A stretch of 64,000 nucleotides of DNA from Scleromatobacter sp039920745 (lineage in GTDB: Bacteria > Pseudomonadota > Gammaproteobacteria > Burkholderiales > Burkholderiaceae_C): the NCBI GenBank assembly GCA_039920745.1, contig JBDSDD010000037.1, positions 62,001 through 126,000 on the forward strand, given 5' to 3'. The notes beneath the pieces were generated by a model. That model was not told the origin of the DNA. It made no database searches and was given only the letters and a program-made list of their open reading frames with translations. A program made the position numbers and the translations under genes. Positions 19,000 to 29,256 of this stretch are shown here, piece after piece; within the stretch, counting starts at the first letter, position 1, and each line of letters opens with the position of its first letter.

Positions 19000-19051
19000 A
19001 CTATAGGCGCGATGCCCGCTCGACTGAAGGGGGCAAAGGGGGGCACCCCCT
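19000..19051 (-). promoter_or_regulatory. Candidate promoter and palindrome upstream of the redox operon
   Basis: Reading leftward, a -10-like TATAGT lies at 19005-19000, about 68 bases before the cytochrome start codon. The -35 position is poor (TTCAGT). Just upstream, a six-base perfect inverted repeat, AGGGGG-GCA-CCCCCT on the plus strand (19037-19051), occupies the place expected for an activator site. It could also act as a hairpin between the cytochrome promoter and the converging end of oppF; there is no T-tract. Confidence 0.4.
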
Positions 19052-19104
19052 ACGTTGCCGGCGATCTTGCCACGCGGCCCGGGCTTGTCCGATCAAGACA
19101 GTCG

Positions 19105-20092
19105 TCAGGCCGTGCGTTCGGTGGCCAGCACGCAGGCCGCCGAGGTCTCGGCATCGAGGCGGCGCAGCGCCGGCTTGTCGCCACTGCACTCTGCGATCGC
19201 CTTGGGACAGCGCGTGCGGAACACGCAGCCGGACGGCGGGTCGATCGGCGAGGGCATGTCGCCCGACAACAGCTGCAGCACCTTGTTGCGCTCGATGCGC
19301 GGATCGGGCACGGGAATGGCCGACAGCAGCGCCTCGGTGTAGGGATGTCCCGGCCGGGCGTAGAGCGCATCGCTGCGCGACAACTCCATCGCCTTGCCCA
19401 GGTACAGCACCAGCACGCGGTCGCTGATGTGCTTGACCACCGCGAGGTCGTGCGCGATGAAGATCAGCGCCAGGCCCTTGCGGCGTTGCAGGTCCTGCAG
19501 CAGGTTGACGATTTGCGCGCGGATCGACACGTCCAGCGCCGACACCGGCTCGTCGCAGATGATGAGCTTGGGCTCGAGGATCAGCGCCCGCGCGATGCCG
19601 ATGCGCTGGCACTGGCCGCCGGAGAACTCGTGCGGGTAGCGGTTGATCTGCTGCGGCGTCAGGCCGACCTCGGCCATCACGGCGGCCACCTTCTCGTGCA
19701 CCTGCGCGTCGCTCAGCTCGGGCCGGTGGATGCGCAGCGGCTCGCCGATGATGCGCGCGATGGTCATGCGCGGATTCAGCGACGCGAGCGGATCCTGGAA
19801 GATGATCTGGATGTCGCGTCGCGCGGCCAGCCACGCGGCGTGGTCGTCGGGGCGCAGCGTCTTGCCGTTCCAGACGACCTCGCCGCCGGTGGCCGGGATC
19901 AGGTTCAGGCAGGCGCGTGCCAACGTCGACTTGCCGCAGCCCGACTCGCCGACGATGCCCAGCGTCTCGCCGGGTTGCAGGTCGAAGGACACGCCGTCGA
20001 CGGCCTTGAGCGTGGCGGCCGGCGTCCACGGCCAGGCCTTGCGGTCGCGGATCTTGAAGTGCACCTGCAGGTCGCGCACCGACAGCAAGGGT

Positions 20093-20100
<8 letters not shown>
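19105..20100 (-). CDS. oppF: Oligopeptide ABC transporter ATPase, OppF/DppF type
   Basis: ATPase of 331 residues. Motifs are Walker A GESGCGKST, the Q-loop IIFQDPLASLNPRMT, signature FSGGQCQRIGIARAL, Walker B LIICDEPVSALDVS, and the H-loop FIAHDLAVVKHISDRV. The C-terminal oligopeptide-transporter extension (IDPPSGCVFRTRCPKA, with cysteines that in related ATPases bind an Fe-S cluster) is present. Its start overlaps the end of oppD by 8 bases. It is the last gene of the leftward opp operon. Confidence 0.95.
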
Positions 20101-21106
<1,006 letters not shown>

Positions 21107-21109
21107 GGT

Positions 21110-21988
21110 TCAGCGCTCCTTGGGATCGAGCGCATCGCGCAGGCCGTCGCCGATGAAGTTGGCGCAGTACAGCGTGATCGACAGCGCGCCGGCCGGAAAC
21201 AGGATCATCCACGGCGAGGCGCCCATCACGGCGGCGCCGTCGTGGATCAGCACGCCCCAGCTGGTCATCGGCTCCTGCACGCCCAGGCCCAGGAACGACA
21301 GCACGGACTCGGACAGGATCACGCCCGGCACCAGGATCGACGTGTAGATCACGACCACGCCCATCAGGTTGGGCACGACGTGCTGGAAGATGATGCGCCA
21401 GGTCGGCACGCCGATGGCGCGCGCGGCCTCGACGAACTCGCGCGACTTGATCGACAGCGTCTGGCCGCGCACGACGCGCGCCATGTCCAGCCAGGAGAAC
21501 GCGGCGATCGCGCCCACCACCAGCAGGATGTCGCGCCCGAACACGGTGACGACGAGGATCGCGATCAGCAAGTAGGGCACGGCGAAGGCCATGTCGACGA
21601 TGCGCATCATCACGCTGTCCACGCGCCCGCCGACGAAGCCGGCGACCGCGCCCCACACGACGCCGATGCACACCGCCACCAGCGTGCCGAGGAGGCCCAC
21701 CAGCAGCGAGATGCGCCCGCCGATCAAGGTGCGCACGAGCAGGTCGCGGCCGAGCTCGTCGGTGCCGAACAAGTGCCAGCCGGCTCGCGTCGGCGGATTG
21801 CTCATCAGGTTCCAGTCGACGCTGTCGAAGGCGTTGGGCAGCAGCATCGGGCCGAATACGCAGGCCAGCGTGATCAGCATCAGCACCACGACGCCGGTGA
21901 CGGCCGCGCGGTTGCGCAGGAAGCGCACGCGGGCGTCGCGCCAGGGGCTGCGGCCTGCGGGGGCGGTGTCGACGATCGAAGTGGTCAT
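21110..21988 (-). CDS. oppC: Oligopeptide ABC transporter permease, OppC/DppC type
   Basis: Inner-membrane permease of 292 residues with an N-terminal helix (about residues 28-50), the family motif LFGTDELGRDLLVRTLIGGRISL, and the EAA loop EFVEAARAIGVPTWRIIFQHVVPN, which contacts the ATPases. It ends in the conserved ALDPKER. The ATG shares a base with the oppB stop (TGATG), showing coupling. Confidence 0.95.
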   Translation of the reverse strand: MTTSIVDTAPAGRSPWRDARVRFLRNRAAVTGVVVLMLITLACVFGPMLLPNAFDSVDWNLMSNPPTRAGWHLFGTDELGRDLLVRTLIGGRISLLVGLLGTLVAVCIGVVWGAVAGFVGGRVDSVMMRIVDMAFAVPYLLIAILVVTVFGRDILLVVGAIAAFSWLDMARVVRGQTLSIKSREFVEAARAIGVPTWRIIFQHVVPNLMGVVVIYTSILVPGVILSESVLSFLGLGVQEPMTSWGVLIHDGAAVMGASPWMILFPAGALSITLYCANFIGDGLRDALDPKER

Positions 21989-22908
21989 CAGTAGCGGATC
22001 TTCGGGTCGAGCCAGGCGTAGGCCAGGTCCACGAGCAGGTTGAGCGTCACGGCCAGCACGGTGACCAGCACCACCAGGCCCAGCACCAGCGTGTAGTCGC
22101 GATCCGCGGCGCCGTTGACGATCAGCTTGCCCAGGCCGGGGATCGAGAACCAGGACTCGGTGACGATGGCCGACGTGATCGACGAGATCGCCAGCGGCCC
22201 GATCACCGAGACCACCGGCAGCAGCGCCGGCCGCAGCGCGTGGCGCAGCACCACGAGCCGCATGGGCAGGCCCTTGGCACGTGCGGTGCGGATGAAGTTG
22301 GAGCTGAGCACCTCGATCAGGCTGCCGCGCATGATGCGGCCGATCGTGGAGATGTTGATCAACGTCAGCAGCGCGATCGGCAGGATCATGTAGCGCGGCG
22401 CGAAGTCGTCCCATCCGCCGGACGGCAACCAGGGCAATGTGATCGCGAAGACCAGCACCAGCACCGGCCCCAGCACGAACGACGGCAGCACGCTGCCGAT
22501 GTTGCCGAACAGCATGACCGCGTAGTCGATCGCGCTGTTCTGGCGCAGCGCGGCGGTGATGCCGATCGCGACGCCGACGATCACCGCGATCACCATTGCC
22601 GTGCCGCCGATGGCCAGCGACACCGGCAACGCGCGCGACACGAGGTCGTTGACCGACCAGTCAGCGTAGCGAAACGAGGCGCCCAGATCGCCGTGGACCA
22701 GGTCGTTGAGGTACAGCAGGTACTGCTTCCAGAGCGGCAGGTCGAGGTGGTACTTGGCCTGCAGGTTGGCCAGCACCGCGTCGGAGACCTTGCGCTCGGT
22801 GTCGAACGGGCCGCCGGGCGTGACGTGCAGCAGCAGGTAGCAGATCGTCACCACGGCGAGGACCGTGGGGATCGTCACCAGGAGGCGCCTGACGACATAG
22901 GCCCACAT
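21988..22908 (-). CDS. oppB: Oligopeptide ABC transporter permease, OppB/DppB type
   Basis: Permease of 306 residues starting with the standard helix VRRLLVTIPTVLAVVTICYLLLH and the periplasmic motif TPGGPFD. The EAA loop is FIRTARAKGLPMRLVVLRHALRPALLPVV. It ends in the conserved YAWLDPKIRY, as expected for OppB. It lies 39 bases after oppA1 and is coupled to oppC. No strong ribosome site is seen, so translation may depend on the upstream gene. Confidence 0.95.
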   Translation of the reverse strand: MWAYVVRRLLVTIPTVLAVVTICYLLLHVTPGGPFDTERKVSDAVLANLQAKYHLDLPLWKQYLLYLNDLVHGDLGASFRYADWSVNDLVSRALPVSLAIGGTAMVIAVIVGVAIGITAALRQNSAIDYAVMLFGNIGSVLPSFVLGPVLVLVFAITLPWLPSGGWDDFAPRYMILPIALLTLINISTIGRIMRGSLIEVLSSNFIRTARAKGLPMRLVVLRHALRPALLPVVSVIGPLAISSITSAIVTESWFSIPGLGKLIVNGAADRDYTLVLGLVVLVTVLAVTLNLLVDLAYAWLDPKIRY

Positions 22909-22947
22909 CAGGCGCTGCGACGGGAGTCGGTCTTGTTCACGGCGTCT

Positions 22948-24573
22948 TCAGTGCTTGAGGATGTAGAAGTCCTTGCTGCGGTTACGGTCCATGCCGTTCG
23001 CATCGTCGTAGCCACCGATCCAGGGCCTGACCAGGCGCGGCGCCGTGTACTGCAGCAGCGGGATCATCGGGTAGTCTTCCATCACCAGCTTGGCCGCCTG
23101 CGTCAGGAGCTCTTCGCGCTTGGCCGGATCGGCGCTCAGGTTGCCCTGCACGATCAGGTCGTCGGCCTTCTTGTTGCAGTTGCGGTCGTCGTTGGATTCC
23201 GAGCCGCACTGCACCAGCGCCAGGAAGATGGTGGCGTCGTTGAAGGTCGCCACCCAGCCGTTGCGCGAGATCTGGAAATCGCCGTCGTGGCGCTTGCGGA
23301 TCAGCACCTTGAACTCGAGGCTGTCGATGTCGGTCTCGAGGCCCAGCTTGGTCTTCCACTCGGAGGCGGCGAAGATCGCCATCTTCTTGTGATAGTCGCT
23401 GTTGTTGTAGGTGAACTTCAGGTGCGTGCCCGGCTTGACGCCCGCCTCGGCCAGCAGCTTCTTCGCCTCGGCAACGCGCTTGTCCATGGGCCAGTCGGCC
23501 CAGTCGTAGCGCGTCTGGCGGATGCCGGCCAGGCCCTTGACGGCCAGTCCGTACAACGGCGGCTGGCCGTCGGCGGTGACCTTGCTGGCCAGGATGTCGC
23601 GGTCGATCGCCATCGACAGCGCCTTGCGCACGCGGATGTCCTTGAGCAGCGGATCCTGGTTGTTCAGGCTGTAGTAGCGCAGGCCGTACAGCGGCCCGAT
23701 GTGCATCTCGTTGGGGTACTGCGCCTTGAGCGCGTTGTACGCCCCGGGCGCGAGCTGCAGCATGTAGTCCTCTTCGCCGGACTGGTACAGCTTGAGGTCG
23801 GCGTTGCCGTCCTCGACGCACAGGAAGGTCACGCGCGTCAACTGCACGTTGGCGGCGTCCCAGTAGGTCGGGCTCTTCTCGACGACCACCTTGCTGTTGA
23901 CCTGCCAATCCTTGAGGACGTAGGCACCGTTGCTGACCATGTTGCCCGGCTTGGTCCAGTCCTTGCCAAACTTTTCGATCGTCGCCTTGGGCTGCGGCGA
24001 GTACTGCGCCACCGACACGATGGCCGGCAGGAACGGCACCGGCGCGGCGGTCTTGACCTCCAGCGTGAACTTGTCGATCGCCTTCACGCCCAGCTCGGTG
24101 ACCGGCTTCTTGCCGTTGACGACCTCGATGCCGTTGAGCAGGTAGACGGCGTAGGTGGACGCGATCTTGGCGGCCGTCTTCGGATCGAGGAAACGGCGCC
24201 AGGCATAGACGAAGTCGTCGGCCGTCACGGGCTGACCGTTCGACCAGGTCGCGTTCTTGCGCAGCTTGAAGACCCAGGTGGTCGGCTCAGTCTGCTTCCA
24301 CGACTCGGCGACGCCGGGCACGACGGTGCTGTGGTGGTCGGTGGACGTCAGGCCTTCGAACAGGTCGCGCTCGATCTCGGCGCCGTTGACCGACTCGATG
24401 TAGGCGGGGTCGAGCGACTCCGGCTCGGCCCCGTTGTTGCGCACCATCTCCTGCTTGGGCGACAGTTGCGTGCCGGGCGGAACGGCCGCGGCGGACGCCG
24501 TGGCGAAGGCGCCCGCGGCGAGCGCGGCTGAGAAGAGGGCTCGTGCGAGCGAAGGCTGGCAGCGCGGGTTCAT
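22948..24573 (-). CDS. oppA: Oligopeptide-binding protein OppA, copy 1
   Basis: Periplasmic peptide-binding protein of 541 residues with a Sec signal (ALFSAALAAGAFATASAAA). Family features include NNGAEPESLDPAYIES, VFKLRKNATWSNGQPVTADDFVYAWRRFLDP, LNNQDPLLKDIRVRKALSMAIDR and the C-terminal DYPMIPLLQYTAPRLVRPW. The ATG at 24573 has GGAG nine bases upstream; an in-frame ATG at 24588 has no ribosome site. It is closely similar to the neighbouring copy at 24649, pointing to tandem duplication. Most E. coli OppA-like ligands are tri- to pentapeptides. Confidence 0.94.
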   Translation of the reverse strand: MNPRCQPSLARALFSAALAAGAFATASAAAVPPGTQLSPKQEMVRNNGAEPESLDPAYIESVNGAEIERDLFEGLTSTDHHSTVVPGVAESWKQTEPTTWVFKLRKNATWSNGQPVTADDFVYAWRRFLDPKTAAKIASTYAVYLLNGIEVVNGKKPVTELGVKAIDKFTLEVKTAAPVPFLPAIVSVAQYSPQPKATIEKFGKDWTKPGNMVSNGAYVLKDWQVNSKVVVEKSPTYWDAANVQLTRVTFLCVEDGNADLKLYQSGEEDYMLQLAPGAYNALKAQYPNEMHIGPLYGLRYYSLNNQDPLLKDIRVRKALSMAIDRDILASKVTADGQPPLYGLAVKGLAGIRQTRYDWADWPMDKRVAEAKKLLAEAGVKPGTHLKFTYNNSDYHKKMAIFAASEWKTKLGLETDIDSLEFKVLIRKRHDGDFQISRNGWVATFNDATIFLALVQCGSESNDDRNCNKKADDLIVQGNLSADPAKREELLTQAAKLVMEDYPMIPLLQYTAPRLVRPWIGGYDDANGMDRNRSKDFYILKH

Positions 24574-24648
24574 TGCGGGAGGCTCCATGAGCGACGGGAC
24601 GAGGCGCAGTCAGTATAGGGGGGTGATCGTGAAGCGGGCGGGGCAGGC

Positions 24649-26268
24649 TCAGTGCTTGATCACGTAGAAGTCCTGGTCGCGAAATGCGTCCTGGTCGTTC
24701 GCGTCGTCGTAGCCGCCAACCCAGGGCTTGACCAGGCGCGGCAGGGACATCTGCAGCAGCGGGATCATCGGATAGTCGTCCATCTCGACGCGCACCGCCT
24801 GCGTCAGCAATGCCCTGCGCCTGACCGGGTCGGCCGTCGCGCCCGCCTGGTGCATCAGGTCGTCGCCCGCCTTGTTGCAGCTCTTGTTGTCGTTGGCGTC
24901 GTTGCCGCACTCGACCAGCATGAGAAAGCCGGTGATGTCGGCGAAGCCAGGGGTCCAGGCGTGGCGAGCGACCTGGTACTCCGCGGCGTGGCGCCGGTGG
25001 ATCAGCACCTTGTATTCCATGCTTTCCATCTCGGTGTCGAGACCGAGCTTGGACTTCCACTCGGACGCCGTGAAGATGGCCATCTTCTTGTGATAATCGC
25101 TGGTGTTGTACGCGAACTTCAAGCGGGTTCCGGGCTTCACGCCGGCAGCGGCCAGCAGCTTGCGCGCCTCGGCGACGCGCTTGTCCATGGGCCAGTCCTC
25201 CCAGTCGTAGTGCACCGGGTCGGCGCCCTCGCTGCCCTTGACCACCAAGCCGTACAGCGGCGCCTGGCCGTCGACGGTCACCTTGGTCGACAGGATCTGG
25301 CGATCGAGCGCCATGGACAGCGCCTTGCGGACGCGCACGTCCTTGAGCACCGGATCGGTGTTGTTCAGCGCCCAGAACCGCATCGCGATCAGCACGCTGT
25401 TGTGCATGTCCTTCGGGTACTGCGCCTTGAGCGACTCGTAGGTGCCGGGCGGCAGGCGCGACATCATGTCTTCCTCGCCGGACTGGTACAGCTTGAGGTC
25501 AGCGTTGCCGTCCTCGACCGGCAGGAAGGTGACGCGGGACAGCACCACGCTGGCCGCGTCCCAGTACCTCGGGTTCTTCTCGAGGATGACCTTGCTGTTG
25601 ACCTGCCAGTCCTTGAGCACGAACGCGCCGTTGCCGACCATGTTGCCGGGCTTCGTCCAGTCCTTGCCGAACTTCTCGATCACCGCATGCGGCTGGGGCG
25701 CGAACTGCGGACTCGCGAGCAGGTAGGGCAGGAAGGACATGGGCCCGGGCGTCTTCACTTCCAGCGTGCTGGCGTCGATCGCGCGAACGCCCAGCGCCGT
25801 CACCGGCAGCTTGCCCTGCGTGATGGCCACGCCGTTGAGCACGTAGGCGCCGAGTGCAGAGGCCAGTGCCGCCGCGTTCTTCGGATCGACGAAACGGCGC
25901 CAGCCGTAGACGAAGTCCTGCGCCGTCACCGGCTCGCCGTTGGACCACTTAGCGTCCTTGCGCAGCTTGAACACCCAGGTCACCGCATCGGCCTGCTGCC
26001 AGGACTGCGCGGCGCCGGGCACGACCCTGGAATGGTTGTCGAGTGAGGTCAGCGGCTCGAACAGGTCGATGAGGACATTGAAGGCGTTGGTCGATTCGAT
26101 CAGCGCCGGATCGAGCGACTCCGGCTCGGCGCCGTTGTTGCGCACGAGCTCCTGCTTCGCGGCGAGCACCGTGCCGGGCGGAATGACGGCGGCTTGCGTG
26201 CAGCCGCAGGCGGCCAGCAGCGCGGCCACACCCAGGCGCGTCCACGCGCCACGACGTTTCAGTGACAT
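24649..26268 (-). CDS. oppA: Oligopeptide-binding protein OppA, copy 2 (lipoprotein-like)
   Basis: Second OppA-type binding protein, 539 residues, colinear with copy 1 over its full length (shared NNGAEPESLDPA, FGKDWTKPGNMV, DGNADLKLYQSGEED and KWKSKLGLD-like stretches). Its signal region has a lipobox (LLAACG), unlike the plain Sec signal of copy 1, so this copy may be membrane-anchored. The ATG at 26268 has a GAGGGGAA ribosome site. It is the first gene of the leftward opp operon, 75 bases before copy 1. Divergence of the ligand-contact regions would indicate different peptide preferences; I did not measure this. Confidence 0.93.
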   Translation of the reverse strand: MSLKRRGAWTRLGVAALLAACGCTQAAVIPPGTVLAAKQELVRNNGAEPESLDPALIESTNAFNVLIDLFEPLTSLDNHSRVVPGAAQSWQQADAVTWVFKLRKDAKWSNGEPVTAQDFVYGWRRFVDPKNAAALASALGAYVLNGVAITQGKLPVTALGVRAIDASTLEVKTPGPMSFLPYLLASPQFAPQPHAVIEKFGKDWTKPGNMVGNGAFVLKDWQVNSKVILEKNPRYWDAASVVLSRVTFLPVEDGNADLKLYQSGEEDMMSRLPPGTYESLKAQYPKDMHNSVLIAMRFWALNNTDPVLKDVRVRKALSMALDRQILSTKVTVDGQAPLYGLVVKGSEGADPVHYDWEDWPMDKRVAEARKLLAAAGVKPGTRLKFAYNTSDYHKKMAIFTASEWKSKLGLDTEMESMEYKVLIHRRHAAEYQVARHAWTPGFADITGFLMLVECGNDANDNKSCNKAGDDLMHQAGATADPVRRRALLTQAVRVEMDDYPMIPLLQMSLPRLVKPWVGGYDDANDQDAFRDQDFYVIKH

Positions 26269-26512
26269 CTCAAGTTCCCCTCCAGGACGGGACGGCATCG
26301 GAGGTGCCGCTCGCGGGCGTTTTCAGCAGCATGATTGAAGCACAACGCCCACTCGCGCGCACCCGGGCAGGCGCGGCGGGCAGCTTGGTGCAACGCACTT
26401 TCCTGGGGCCCCGATCGCGGGCTCCTCGTAGACCCTTAGTCGACGCCGGCCCCGCTCCACCTAGAGTGCGGCAACCAACGGCGAATCATTGCCGCAACCG
26501 ACGGGGGATTCC

Positions 26513-28297
26513 ATGAACGAACAGATGCTGCGCGAACTGGTGGGCCAGGTGCGCGACGGACAACTCGCGCGACGTGACTTCATCGCCCGCATGGTCGTGC
26601 TGGGCGTGGGCGTTCCGCTCGCCTCGGCCATGCTCGCCGACGTCGCCCTGGCGCAGGGCGGCAGCAGCGAGGCCCCGTACAAGCCGACCAAGCGCGGCGG
26701 CGGCGGGCCGCTGCGGTTGCTGCTGTGGCAGGGCCCGACCTCGCTGAACCCGCACTTCGCCACGGGCACCAAGGACCAGGAAGGCTGCCGCCCGTTCTAC
26801 GAGTCGCTCGCGCGCTACGACGCCGACGGCTTCATCGTGCCGGTGCTGGCCGCCGAGCTCCCCACCCGCGCCAACGGCGGCATCGCGGCCGACGGCCTGT
26901 CGACCACGTGGAAGTTGCGCAAGAACGTGCTGTGGCACGACGGCCAGCCGTTCACCGCCGACGACGTCGTCTTCAACTGGCAGTACGCCATCGACCCCGC
27001 CGCTGGCGCGTTCAGCACCGGCTTCTACACGAACGTGAAGAGCGTGGAGAAGATCGATGCGACCACGGTGCGCTTCAACTTCGTCAAGCCGTCGCCGATC
27101 TGGGACCGTGCCAGCAACATCTGGCTGATTCCCAAGCACGTGTTCTCGGCCTTCATGGGCGCCAAGTCGCACGAGGCCCCCGCCAACCTGAAGCCGATCG
27201 GCACCGGGCCCTACAAATTCGTCTCGTTCACGCCGGGCGATCTCGTGCGCGGCGAGGCCAACATGGCCTACTACCTGCCCAACCGCCCGTTCTTCGACAC
27301 CATCGAGATGAAGGGCGGCGGCGACGCCACTTCCGCGGCGCGCGCCGTGCTGCAGACCGGCGAATTCGACTACGCCTGGAACGTGCAGGTGGAGGACAAC
27401 GTGCTCAAGGCCATGGAGGCCGGCGGCAAGGGCCGCATGGTGTTCAAGCCGTCCGGCAACCCCGAGTCGATCTTCCTCAACGCGGCCGATCCGTGGACGG
27501 AGGTCGAGGGCGAGCGCGCCAACGTCAAGACGAAGCACTTCGCGTTCTCCGATCCGGCGGTGCGCAAGGCCTTCGGCCTGCTGGTGGATCGCAAGAGCAT
27601 CCAGGACTTCGTCTACGGCCGCGCCGCCACGGCCACGGCCAACGCGCTCAACAATCCGGCGCAGTACAACAGCAAGGCGAACGTCGCCGAGTTCAACATC
27701 GACAAGGCCAACGCGCTGCTCGACGCGGCGGGCTGGAAGCGCGGCGCCGACGGCGTGCGCGCCAAGGACGGCAAGCGCCTGAAGCTGGTCTTCCAGACCT
27801 CGATCAACTCGGTGCGCCAGAAGGTGCAGGCCATCGTCAAGCAGGCCTGTGCGAAGGCCGGCATCGAGATCGAGTTGAAGACCGTCCAGGCCTCGGTATT
27901 TTTCTCATCGGACGCGACCAACCCGGACACCTACGGCAAATTCTTCTGCGACATCGAGATGTACCTCAACACCCGCCTGGGCACCGACCCCGACCGCTTC
28001 ATGCAGCAATGGGTCTCGTGGGAGATCTGCCAGAAGTCCAACGGCTGGCAATGGCAGAACAAGTCGCGCTGGTCCAGCCCGGAGTTCGACAAGGCCTTCC
28101 GCCTGGCCGAAAACGAGCTCGACCCGGTCAAGCGCGCCGCGCTCTTCGTGCAGATGAACGACATGACCTGCACCGACGGCCACGTCGTGCCGGTGGCGGT
28201 GCGGGCCCAGGTCACGGCGCTGGGCAAGTCCATCGTCGCGCCCCTGACCGGCTGGGATCTCGACATGTCGGGCATCCACGACTGGTACAGGGCCTGA
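26513..28297 (+). CDS. Peptide ABC transporter substrate-binding protein with Tat-type signal
   Basis: Binding protein of 594 residues in the SBP_bac_5 (peptide/nickel) family. The N-terminus has a twin-arginine motif RRDFIARM followed by a hydrophobic stretch and ALAQGG, so export is probably Tat-dependent. Typical segments are TSLNPHFATGTKDQEG, VLWHDGQPFTADDVVFNWQYAID and RVLQTGEFDYAWN-like spacing. The ATG at 26513 follows the ribosome site GGGGGA. The stop shares a base with the downstream permease start (TGATG). The 244-bp gap to the divergent oppA2 gene holds the promoters of both transporters; I could not place them confidently. Confidence 0.94.
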   Translation: MNEQMLRELVGQVRDGQLARRDFIARMVVLGVGVPLASAMLADVALAQGGSSEAPYKPTKRGGGGPLRLLLWQGPTSLNPHFATGTKDQEGCRPFYESLARYDADGFIVPVLAAELPTRANGGIAADGLSTTWKLRKNVLWHDGQPFTADDVVFNWQYAIDPAAGAFSTGFYTNVKSVEKIDATTVRFNFVKPSPIWDRASNIWLIPKHVFSAFMGAKSHEAPANLKPIGTGPYKFVSFTPGDLVRGEANMAYYLPNRPFFDTIEMKGGGDATSAARAVLQTGEFDYAWNVQVEDNVLKAMEAGGKGRMVFKPSGNPESIFLNAADPWTEVEGERANVKTKHFAFSDPAVRKAFGLLVDRKSIQDFVYGRAATATANALNNPAQYNSKANVAEFNIDKANALLDAAGWKRGADGVRAKDGKRLKLVFQTSINSVRQKVQAIVKQACAKAGIEIELKTVQASVFFSSDATNPDTYGKFFCDIEMYLNTRLGTDPDRFMQQWVSWEICQKSNGWQWQNKSRWSSPEFDKAFRLAENELDPVKRAALFVQMNDMTCTDGHVVPVAVRAQVTALGKSIVAPLTGWDLDMSGIHDWYRA

Positions 28298-29256
28298 TGG
28301 GCGCCTTCATCCTGCGCCGCCTGGCGCTCGCGCTGCCCAGCCTGCTGGGCATCAGCATCGTGCTGTTCACCGTGCTGGCGCTGGCTCCCGGCGACCCGTT
28401 CGCGGAGCTCGTCAACAATGCCAACGTGCCGCCCGAAGTGCGCGTGCACCTGCGCGCCAGCCTGGGCCTGGACGACCCGGTGGCACTGCGCTACCTGCAC
28501 TGGCTGGTCGCGATGCTGCAGGGCGACTGGGGTTTCTCGTTCATCAGCCGCGTCAACGTGACGTCGCTGATCTGGCAGCGGGTGCCCGTCACGCTCGGGC
28601 TGATCGGCACATCACAGCTGCTGGCGCTGGCCATCGCCATTCCTGTGGGAACGCTGTCGGCCGTCAAGCCGTATTCGTGGTTCGACCGCATCGCCAGCAC
28701 GATTGCGCTGGCGGGCTTCTCGCTGCCGACGTTCTTCACCGGCATCCTGCTGATCCTCGTGTTCTCGATCAAGCTCGACTGGCTGCCTTTCGTCTACCGC
28801 TCCGACGTCGAGGCCACCGGCTGGCACGCGCTCGTCGAGCACCTGCGCCAAGCCATCATGCCGGTGCTGGTGCTGGGCCTGTTCCAGGGCGCCGGCTGGA
28901 CACGCTATGTGCGCTCGGCGGTGCTGGACGTCGTGCGCCTCGACCACGTCACCACCGCGCGCTCCAAGGGCCTGCCCGAGCGCCGCGTCGTCACGCGCCA
29001 CGTGCTGCGCAACGCACTCATTCCGGTCGTCACGCTGGTGGCGCTGCAGATGCCCACCGTCTTCGGCGGCGCCATCGTCACCGAACAGATCTTCCGCGTC
29101 CCCGGCATCGGCTCGCTGCTGATCGACGCGATCCTGCGCAACGACACGCCGGTGATCATGGGCGTCACGTTCGTGTTCAGCATGCTGGTGATCGTCTTCA
29201 ACCTCGTTGCCGACCTGCTCTATGGCCTCCTCGATCCCCGCATCGCTTACCGCTAA
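28297..29256 (+). CDS. Peptide ABC transporter permease, DppB type
   Basis: Permease of 319 residues that begins FILRRLALALPSLLGISIVLFTVLALAPGDPF, the standard DppB/OppB first helix and periplasmic motif. The EAA loop is DHVTTARSKGLPERRVVTRHVLRNALIPVV and the end is LLYGLLDPRIAYR. It is the first membrane subunit of the second peptide importer, coupled to the binding protein upstream (TGATG). Confidence 0.95.
   Translation: MGAFILRRLALALPSLLGISIVLFTVLALAPGDPFAELVNNANVPPEVRVHLRASLGLDDPVALRYLHWLVAMLQGDWGFSFISRVNVTSLIWQRVPVTLGLIGTSQLLALAIAIPVGTLSAVKPYSWFDRIASTIALAGFSLPTFFTGILLILVFSIKLDWLPFVYRSDVEATGWHALVEHLRQAIMPVLVLGLFQGAGWTRYVRSAVLDVVRLDHVTTARSKGLPERRVVTRHVLRNALIPVVTLVALQMPTVFGGAIVTEQIFRVPGIGSLLIDAILRNDTPVIMGVTFVFSMLVIVFNLVADLLYGLLDPRIAYR

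Noticed and set aside
19037..19051. Rho-independent terminator for oppF
   Set aside because: Stem of G/C only and no T-tract on either strand; position fits an upstream regulatory site better.
17463..19427. Plus-strand frame of 654 codons
   Set aside because: It is antisense to the di-haem cytochrome and to oppF; translation is Arg/Val/Gly-rich with no domains.
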